NCBI GenBank assembly: GCA_945957305.1 | Contig: CAMFLN010000270.1 | Coordinates: 1 to 5,640, forward strand | Origin: an uncultured Planctomycetaceae bacterium | GTDB taxonomy: Bacteria; Planctomycetota; Planctomycetia; Pirellulales; JACPPG01 | Length of the DNA stretch: 5,640 nucleotides | Direction of reading: 5' to 3' | Shown here: in pieces, positions 1 through 4,560 of the stretch | Numbering within the stretch: position 1 is the stretch's first letter | Layout of the letters: the number at the start of each line of letters is the position of its first letter | Notes under the pieces: model-generated | Seen by the model: only the letters and a program-made list of their open reading frames with translations | Told to the model about the DNA's origin: nothing | Databases searched by the model: none | Translations under genes and position numbers: made by a program

Positions 1-31
1 GGGCTCGCCCGGCGGTCCTGCCGCGAAAACG

Positions 32-1042
32 ATGTTCCTCCGCAACCATTCCACAATCGAACCGCCGCTGCCGCTATTGATCACCGGAATCGCCGGTGTG
101 GCTGGCTACAACGCGCTCGAATATTTTCAGCGGCGTTACCCGGGCCAGGTTGTCGGCATTCGGCAACAAGACAATTGGCGGCTCTCGGGCGAAGGGATCG
201 TGCCCTGCAACGCCGAAGACCCGGTCGGCCTCGCGCGACTATTCGACCAGTACCAATTTAAAAGCGTCCTCGACTGCGCCGGCAATTGTGCACTGCGGGC
301 CTGCGAGTTGGATCCAGACTTGGCCTGGCGCATCAATGTCGAAGGGGTGCGCAACCTGCTCGCTTGCATCAGCAATCGCGACGTGCGACTCGTGCATCTG
401 TCAATCGACCTCGTCTTTTCGGGCAATGGCTCGGGAGGGCATGTCGAAGACGACCCGACCGATCCCGTGACCGTTTACGGCAAGACGATGGTCGCCTCGG
501 AACAGTTGATCGCGGCGACTATGCCGGAAGCATGCATGCTGCGGATTTCACTGCCGATGGGCGTGAGTTTCAATGGCCATGCCGGCGCGATCGACTGGAT
601 CAAATCGCGCTTCAAGAAGTCGCGACCGGCGACGTTGTACTATGACGAAATTCGCACGCCGCACTACACCGACTGCCTGAACGAACTGTGCGAGACAATG
701 CTGGCGAACGATCTAAGCGGCCTGTTTCATGCCGGCGGCCCGCGCCCCTTGAGCCTCTTTCGCATAGCTCAGGTGATCAATCGCGTCGGGGGCTACCCGC
801 CCGAGTGCCTGATGGGTTGCTTGCGTGCCGAGGCCGGACCGATTCCCCCCCGGGCTGGCAACGTCGCCATGGACTGCGGCAAGCTCACCGCGGCGCTCGG
901 TTACGATCCGTTTGATCCCTGGCCGTATGACGCGGAATTCGTGCCCACGCATGACCAGTGGCATTACGAGCGTTCGACAGGCGAACCCGGATCGTTCGAA
1001 TTGCTCCAGCGTGTCCTCTACCGCAACCCTCGTCGCCGTTGA
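32..1042 (+). CDS. RmlD-like extended SDR (sugar-nucleotide reductase fold) with degenerate active site
   Basis: Predicted cytoplasmic NAD(P)-binding protein of the extended short-chain dehydrogenase/reductase superfamily, closest in feel to dTDP-4-dehydrorhamnose reductase (RmlD) and the MAT2B regulatory subunit. Seen: a TGxxGxxG dinucleotide motif at residues 18-25 (TGIAGVAG) after a hydrophobic strand; an 'LDCAGNCALRACELDP' segment (80-95) matching the RmlD 'NxAAyTxVDxaExxp' region; 'INVEGVRNLL' (101-110); 'LSIDLVFSG' (123-131) in place of the usual 'STDYVFDG'; 'VYGKTMVASE' (148-157) in place of 'YGxTKxxGE'; and an 'RTPHYTDCLNELC' substrate-domain segment (208-220). Tyr149 is kept, but the Lys four residues later is Met153 and the Thr before Asp126 is Ile125, so ordinary SDR catalysis is doubtful. 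At 336 aa it is slightly longer than typical RmlD. The reading frame stays open to the left window edge with no clear Shine-Dalgarno before the ATG at 32, so the true start could lie upstream; this ATG leaves a normal 17-residue lead into the Gly motif. Family call is firm; substrate and activity are unknown. Confidence 0.85.
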   Translation: MFLRNHSTIEPPLPLLITGIAGVAGYNALEYFQRRYPGQVVGIRQQDNWRLSGEGIVPCNAEDPVGLARLFDQYQFKSVLDCAGNCALRACELDPDLAWRINVEGVRNLLACISNRDVRLVHLSIDLVFSGNGSGGHVEDDPTDPVTVYGKTMVASEQLIAATMPEACMLRISLPMGVSFNGHAGAIDWIKSRFKKSRPATLYYDEIRTPHYTDCLNELCETMLANDLSGLFHAGGPRPLSLFRIAQVINRVGGYPPECLMGCLRAEAGPIPPRAGNVAMDCGKLTAALGYDPFDPWPYDAEFVPTHDQWHYERSTGEPGSFELLQRVLYRNPRRR

Positions 1043-1068
1043 GTGCCCGGGACGTTTCAGTTTGCGAG

Positions 1069-1098
1069 CCTCGTTGTGCTAGCACAGCCGCGACGAGG
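1069..1098. repeat. Nested inverted repeat downstream of the SDR gene
   Basis: A 6-bp perfect outer stem, CCTCGT (1069-1074) with ACGAGG (1093-1098), encloses a 12-bp perfect palindrome TGTGCTAGCACA (1075-1086). It begins 27 bases after the SDR stop codon. In RNA it could fold as a stem-loop and act as a terminator, but what follows (1099-1122) is only moderately T-rich, with no clean U-tract. The inner palindrome also recurs almost exactly 52 bp downstream, which favours a DNA operator reading. Function is inferred; the symmetry is seen directly. Confidence 0.5.
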
Positions 1099-1137
1099 GG
1101 TGCTGATCTTGTTGCTCTTTCCGGTTTGTGATAGCAC
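1074..1137. promoter_or_regulatory. Pair of 12-bp operator-like elements, 52 bp apart
   Basis: TTGTGCTAGCAC (1074-1085) and TTGTGATAGCAC (1126-1137) match at 11 of 12 positions. Each contains a GTGnTAnCAC dyad; the first is perfectly symmetric over GTGCTAGCAC and the second breaks symmetry at one base pair. The two dyad centres are exactly 52 bp apart, close to five turns of B-DNA, so proteins bound at both would lie on the same face. The second element ends 87 bp before the pseudokinase start. I found no convincing sigma-70 promoter in the spacer, so the link to transcription of that gene is inferred. Confidence 0.45.
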
Positions 1138-1211
1138 TCGCAGCTCTATTTTGACCGGACGCCTGTTTGTTCGCAGCGCAATCGTGGCTGTCGGACGCAA
1201 GCCCTTGTTTC

Positions 1212-1218
1212 AAGGTGG
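1212..1218 (+). promoter_or_regulatory. Ribosome binding site supporting the GTG start at 1225
   Basis: AAGGTGG lies six bases ahead of the GTG at 1225 and differs at one position from the ideal AAGGAGG. It is the reason for choosing this non-ATG start, and it places the helical N-terminal segment of the pseudokinase in the protein. Confidence 0.65.
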
Positions 1219-1224
1219 TTTTTC

Positions 1225-3588
1225 GTGCGCGCAGTTCCGCCGCAGTCCTTGGTCGATTTGCTGGAGCGCTTGCAGCTGGCCAGCCCGGCTCAGGTGCGCG
1301 CGGTCCACCGCCATGCGGCGCGATTGGCCAAGGACCTGACGCTGTTTGAAAGTGTTTGGGTCGACGCACTCGTCCAGGCGCGCTTGCTGACGCCGTTTCA
1401 GGCCGGGCGGATCAACGCCGGGCAGGGGGAAAGTCTGCGCGTCGGGCCCTATTTGCTGCAGTCGCGGTTGAATACTTCGGGGTTCGCGCAAGGTTACCTG
1501 GCGAGAAAAATCAATACGCGCACCACGACCCGTCTGATCGTGCTACCGGTAACGGACACTTACGGCAACATGGTGGCCGGCATCGAACGCTTGATCGAGC
1601 GCACGCGCCCGCTGCAGGGAATCAGTTACTTTGTGTTGCCACAGAGCTGCGGCGTCGACGGCGGGCAAGTATGGATCAACGCTGCGGCATTCGCCGGGCA
1701 GACGCTGGCGCACTGGTTGACGCGCGGTGGTCGATTGCCGCCGCTCGTCGTCTTGGAAATCGCACGGCAAATGGTCGCCGCCCTGGCCGTGGCCGAAGGT
1801 GCGGCAATCGTTCACGGCGATATCTCCGTCTCTCAGGTCGCGCTCGATCCACTCGGAACAGTGCAGTTGCTCGACCCGGGCTTGCGGCCGCAGCTGCGCC
1901 CAACAGAAAGCGATCCAGCAGGATTATCGCCCACGAGCTGTGATTCACTTGCGCCGGAGCAGATCAGCGATGGCGTTTGCGCGGGCGTGGCGACGGACCT
2001 CTATTCGTGCGGCATTCTCTGGTGGCAATTGCTGGCCGGCCGAAGTCCATTGACCGGGGCGACCCTGCAAGCCCGCCGATCGTCAGCAAGTGCAGGCCGG
2101 GTGCCCGCGATCGGGCCGATTGCGCCCGACTCGCCGCGAGTTCTGGTTGAGGCGGTGATGCAATGCACTGAGCATGCAGTTGAACGTCGCCCGAGCGGAT
2201 TTGCGGAATTGTTGGAAAGGCTGGGTCCCCCCAGCGATCGCGGACAAAGACTCGTGGCACAGTTTGTCGCCCAGGGAGTTTCGCCCCCCGAGCTGCTGGC
2301 GCGTCGCATTCGCACGTTACGACGTTCCCCTGATTTGCCCACCTGGTCTGCGGCGACCACGGGCGTGGCTCTGGCGCTCGTGATCGGCAGCTGGCCGTTG
2401 TGGTTGCGGACGTTTGTCGAGGAGCCTGCTCCACAAATCGTGGCTGCCGCGACGACAGTGAATTCCGTCCCGGCGTTGAAGGAGCCAGACGACTCGACGG
2501 CCGATGCGTCCCAGCGTTCGGCCATTGCTCCTCCACCGGCTCGTGACACCTCCACGGTTGTTGGCGCCCGTACGCCGCCTCGAGCTGCGGTTCCGGAAGC
2601 AGCGAATGGTAGAACCGCGGTGGTTCGCACGACAGCCCTGGAACCCCTTGCGACCGCCGAGCGAAAAATCGTCGCTCGCGAGTTCGTCCTTTCCGCGACG
2701 CGTCCCATTGCCTGGACGCAGTTGCGCCTTTCGTCGGGCCAGGTTGTGCGCTCGCGACCGGGGGAGCGCGCTCGCATTGTGGTTCCGCCAGGGTCGATGT
2801 TGGCAATTGAGGGTGTGAGTTTCGAGGATGTGGATTTCTTGATGCCGCAACATTCCGCCGCAGCTTCGCACGCGTTAGAAATAACCGCACGGCAGGTCTC
2901 TTTCACGCGATGCTCGTTTCAAACGCGCGCTGCCGGGGGCAGTTCGTTGACAGCGATTGCCTGGTCCGCGACCGAACAGCAAACTTCGATGGCTGCTTGC
3001 GCCCTGCGTCACTGTGTCCTCTCGGGCTTCGACATCGGCGTGCGTTGCCAGGGGACCGGAGCAGCGTCGCTGGCTTTGACCGAAGTGCTGTTCCTTGGGC
3101 CAGGGGTGCTGGTCAGTGCGGACACCAGTCCAACCACGGCGAAGCTCGCACTGCAACTGGCACGATGCACGGTGCGCAGCGCGCGGGGAGTTGTTGAATT
3201 GCGGCTTCACGAAACCGGCGCGGCGCCGGTGAGAATCGTGGCGAATGACGGCGTTTTTTCTGTGACTGATGAGGGGGCCGTTTTGTCTCTGCGCGGCTCG
3301 ACTCGCCCGCAAGAAATGTTGCAAGCGATCGATTGGCACGGGCAAGGCTGCGTTGTCGAGCCACGCACGGCTATTGTGCGCTGCTTTGCCGATGATGATC
3401 GGCCCCGGATCGTCAATGACGCGAAGTTGCCGATCGATGGTCTGGTACGCAGCAAACTCGGTTTTGCCGGTCCTGCCGACGCGGGCCCGGAAGCCTCGCG
3501 GTTGATACAGTGGCAGGTCCCGCTCCGGTCAGGACTTCCGCCCGGGATCGGCGACGAACCATTGTTCCTGCCGGCCTGGCCGGAGTGA
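1225..3588 (+). CDS. Membrane-anchored pseudokinase with exported beta-helix domain
   Basis: A 787-residue single-pass membrane protein. Residues 1-72 form a helical segment of the kind that precedes kinase domains in planctomycetes. Residues 73-333 resemble a Hanks-type Ser/Thr kinase: 'VGPYLLQSRLNTSGFAQGYLA' marks the first strands, HGD is at 197-199 (for HRD), DPG at 217-219 (for DFG), APE at 243-245, 'DLYSCG' at 258-263 and 'RPS' at 322-324. The glycine-rich loop is lost, the beta-3 segment 'TRLIVLPV' (102-109) has no lysine, the Lys after the catalytic Asp is Ser201, and the Asn is Gln204. It is therefore most likely a pseudokinase. A membrane helix lies at about 375-395, followed by a Pro/Ala/Thr-rich linker (400-480). 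From about 485 to 690, recurring hydrophobic octads spaced 24-34 residues apart fit a right-handed parallel beta-helix, predicted to be outside the cytoplasmic membrane. Residues 690-787 are unassigned. The gene stands alone, flanked by palindromic spacers. Kinase ancestry is fairly sure, the beta-helix moderately so; partner and role are unknown. Confidence 0.85.
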   Translation: MRAVPPQSLVDLLERLQLASPAQVRAVHRHAARLAKDLTLFESVWVDALVQARLLTPFQAGRINAGQGESLRVGPYLLQSRLNTSGFAQGYLARKINTRTTTRLIVLPVTDTYGNMVAGIERLIERTRPLQGISYFVLPQSCGVDGGQVWINAAAFAGQTLAHWLTRGGRLPPLVVLEIARQMVAALAVAEGAAIVHGDISVSQVALDPLGTVQLLDPGLRPQLRPTESDPAGLSPTSCDSLAPEQISDGVCAGVATDLYSCGILWWQLLAGRSPLTGATLQARRSSASAGRVPAIGPIAPDSPRVLVEAVMQCTEHAVERRPSGFAELLERLGPPSDRGQRLVAQFVAQGVSPPELLARRIRTLRRSPDLPTWSAATTGVALALVIGSWPLWLRTFVEEPAPQIVAAATTVNSVPALKEPDDSTADASQRSAIAPPPARDTSTVVGARTPPRAAVPEAANGRTAVVRTTALEPLATAERKIVAREFVLSATRPIAWTQLRLSSGQVVRSRPGERARIVVPPGSMLAIEGVSFEDVDFLMPQHSAAASHALEITARQVSFTRCSFQTRAAGGSSLTAIAWSATEQQTSMAACALRHCVLSGFDIGVRCQGTGAASLALTEVLFLGPGVLVSADTSPTTAKLALQLARCTVRSARGVVELRLHETGAAPVRIVANDGVFSVTDEGAVLSLRGSTRPQEMLQAIDWHGQGCVVEPRTAIVRCFADDDRPRIVNDAKLPIDGLVRSKLGFAGPADAGPEASRLIQWQVPLRSGLPPGIGDEPLFLPAWPE

Positions 3589-3606
3589 CAAGACACAGGA
3601 TAAAGT

Positions 3607-3660
3607 GCATTTCGGGAATGCGAATTTGACGCATGCCGAAATGCGCACTAGTGTTTCTTT
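3607..3660 (+). terminator. Stem-loop after the pseudokinase gene, probable intrinsic terminator
   Basis: GCATTTCGG (3607-3615) pairs perfectly with CCGAAATGC (3636-3644). Inside, ATGCG (3618-3622) pairs with CGCAT (3630-3634) around the 7-base loop AATTTGA. AGT/ACT pairing (3604-3606 with 3647-3649) can extend the base across a 2-base bulge. A pyrimidine run TTTCTTT (3654-3660) follows about ten bases after the main stem. It begins 19 bases after the pseudokinase stop codon. Alternative: the same dyad is an operator around a pilin promoter (see next entry). Confidence 0.6.
3626..3654 (+). promoter_or_regulatory. Possible sigma-70-like promoter for the pilin gene, inside the dyad
   Basis: TTGACG (3626-3631, five of six matches to the -35 consensus) is followed after 17 bp by TAGTGT (3649-3654, three of six to the -10 consensus, keeping the first two and last T/A/T positions). 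The -35 element sits in the loop of the inverted repeat at 3607-3644. The leader to the pilin ATG would be about 75 bases. The -10 is poor, so this is weak. Confidence 0.3.
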
Positions 3661-3721
3661 CGGGATCACTGCTTGGGCGTCGTAGCCAGGGCGGTCGAGC
3701 CACACATCGCGGCTGGATGCC

Positions 3722-3727
3722 GAGGGG
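3722..3727 (+). promoter_or_regulatory. Ribosome binding site fixing the pilin start
   Basis: A GAGGGG run lies eight bases before the ATG at 3736. The reading frame is open further upstream to a TTG at 3673, but that extension has no comparable site and would put about 34 residues ahead of the processing site, unlike the short leaders of Flp pilins. Confidence 0.75.
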
Positions 3728-3735
3728 GGCCAGCC

Positions 3736-3912
3736 ATGACCCATATCCGCCACTTCCTGTGGGGGACCGAAGCGACCACTTCGGTCGAATACGCCGTCAT
3801 GTTGGCCATGATCATTGCCAGCGTCATAGCCGCCATCAGCGCCGTGGGGGCGCAATCAGGGGGACTGTGGTCCGGCATTCAGAGTGGCCTCAACGCGGCT
3901 TTCGGTTCGTAA
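3736..3912 (+). CDS. Flp-family type IVb pilin precursor
   Basis: A 58-residue precursor of the small structural pilin of tight-adherence (Tad/Flp) pili, expected to be inserted in the inner membrane, processed by a prepilin peptidase and assembled into an extracellular fibre. Seen: a short basic leader (MTHIRHFLWGTEA), then 'TTSVEYAVMLAMIIASVIAA', the Flp signature in which Glu18-Tyr19 opens a hydrophobic helix of about 20 residues, then a short Gly/Ser/Ala-rich tail ending FGS. If Glu18 is the family's Glu+5, cleavage falls between Ala13 and Thr14, putting Ala rather than the usual Gly at -1; Gly10 is three residues earlier. Length is normal for Flp pilins. No tad secretion, ATPase, prepilin peptidase or TadE/F gene is nearby, so assembly genes must be elsewhere. 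It is preceded by a stem-loop and followed by a palindrome, suggesting a monocistronic transcript. Family assignment is firm. Confidence 0.92.
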   Translation: MTHIRHFLWGTEATTSVEYAVMLAMIIASVIAAISAVGAQSGGLWSGIQSGLNAAFGS

Positions 3913-3925
3913 TCTAAACTGTTCT

Positions 3926-3972
3926 CGCATGCTTATGTCTTTCTGCGTGCACGCAGAAGCTTGGGGCATGCG
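3926..3972. terminator. Nested palindromes between convergent genes, possible bidirectional terminator
   Basis: An 18-bp perfect palindrome TTCTGCGTGCACGCAGAA (3941-3958) is enclosed by a second inverted repeat, CGCATGC (3926-3932) and GCATGCG (3966-3972), at almost equal distances (8 and 7 bases). It fills the gap between the pilin stop (3912) and the end of the opposing Nudix gene (3974). Position and symmetry suit a shared terminator, but neither strand has a clear U-tract after the hairpin, so termination would have to rely on stem strength or another mechanism. Confidence 0.55.
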
Positions 3973-3973
3973 C

Positions 3974-4495
3974 TTAGGCCGTCTGCTGGCGCCGGGCGTA
4001 GAGCAGCAGCGCCGCCACGGTTTTCGCGTCTTCGACTTCACCCCGCTCGATCATTGCGAGCGCTTCGACCAGCGGTTTCACGTGGCTATCGATCTGCTCA
4101 CCCGACTCGAGTCGCGTGGGACCGGGGGTGAGCCCGGTCGCCACGAAGATGTGCATGCGCTCGTGCAGAATTCCCGGCGAGAAAACCATCTGGCACAGCG
4201 GTTCCATCAACTGCGCCGTATAGCCCGTCTCCTCAGCCAATTCGCGATGCGCCGTCACGAGAGGGTCTTCGCCCGGCTCAAGTGTCCCGGCGGGAATTTC
4301 GAGCAGCCATCGTCCGATGGCCAGCCGGTAGTTGCGAATCAGACAGACGTGCCGGTCGTCGACCAAAGGGATGATAGCGACCGCGCCGGGATGCTCGATT
4401 ACTTCGCGCGTGTTTTCGCGTCCATCGGGCAGAATTTGCGTCCGCCGGACCACGCGAAAGCGGCGCGTTTCCAACAGTATTTCGCGATCGTCCAC
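3974..4495 (-). CDS. Nudix hydrolase, ADP-ribose pyrophosphatase type
   Basis: Predicted cytoplasmic Mg-dependent hydrolase that would split ADP-ribose (or a related nucleoside diphosphate sugar) into AMP and ribose 5-phosphate. The Nudix box is complete at residues 70-92: G70, E76, R84-E85-L86, E88-E89, G91 and Y92 fit Gx5Ex7REUxEExGU exactly. 'SPG' at 106-108 places a Pro about 15 residues past the box, a mark of ADP-ribose pyrophosphatases, and Glu112 in 'SPGILHERMHIFVA' sits where that family has a further acidic residue. The N-terminal 'RRFRVVRRTQILPDG' and 'VIEHPGAVAIIPL' strands are also typical of the subfamily. At 173 aa the length is normal. The start is GTG at 4495: the frame is stopped 24 bases upstream with no ATG, and 'EILLETRRFRV' begins at the usual place. 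It converges on the pilin gene and diverges from the M50 protease gene. Substrate is inferred from motif; fold and catalytic class are very secure. Confidence 0.95.
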   Translation of the reverse strand: MDDREILLETRRFRVVRRTQILPDGRENTREVIEHPGAVAIIPLVDDRHVCLIRNYRLAIGRWLLEIPAGTLEPGEDPLVTAHRELAEETGYTAQLMEPLCQMVFSPGILHERMHIFVATGLTPGPTRLESGEQIDSHVKPLVEALAMIERGEVEDAKTVAALLLYARRQQTA

Positions 4496-4560
4496 TACAT
4501 TCGGACCTGCGACGAATTATTTGCTCGCTGACGAAAGTAACGATAGAATAACGGCTGTGA
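4496..4560. promoter_or_regulatory. Divergent intergenic region with candidate promoters
   Basis: This 65-bp, relatively AT-rich gap separates the divergent Nudix and M50 genes, so both promoters should lie here or extend into the coding sequences. For the plus strand, TTGCTC (4521-4526), a 17-bp spacer and TAGAAT (4544-4549, five of six to the -10 consensus) form a candidate that would start transcription only a few bases before the ATG at 4561, implying a very short leader or use of the downstream ATG at 4612. For the minus strand, AATAAT (complement of 4516-4521) resembles a -10 but has no good -35. Neither gene has a clear Shine-Dalgarno in the gap. Confidence 0.35.

Noticed and set aside
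1..31. Possible end of an upstream gene or a promoter
   Set aside because: The frame of the SDR gene is open through this stretch and no stop, promoter or Shine-Dalgarno can be seen, so nothing separate can be supported.
1151..1156. TTGACC as a -35 box for the pseudokinase gene
   Set aside because: No acceptable -10 hexamer occurs at 15-19 bp spacing; the following sequence is GC-rich.
1964..2906. Two long overlapping open frames of about 300 codons on the minus strand opposite the pseudokinase gene
   Set aside because: They lie antisense to a clearly coding frame, have low-complexity Arg/Ser/Pro/Ala-rich translations with no recognisable motif, and are the usual by-product of high-GC codon use.
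3646..3653. CACTAGTG palindrome as a third copy of the GTGnTAnCAC element
   Set aside because: It is an 8-bp palindrome with the half-sites in the opposite order (CAC...GTG), so it does not match the motif.
3673..3735. N-terminal extension of the pilin from a TTG codon
   Set aside because: The strong GAGGGG site eight bases before ATG 3736 and the short leader typical of Flp pilins favour the downstream start.
3884..4531. A 215-codon open frame on the plus strand covering the Nudix gene
   Set aside because: The minus strand encodes a perfect Nudix box here; the plus translation shows no domain and would run through the palindromic spacer.
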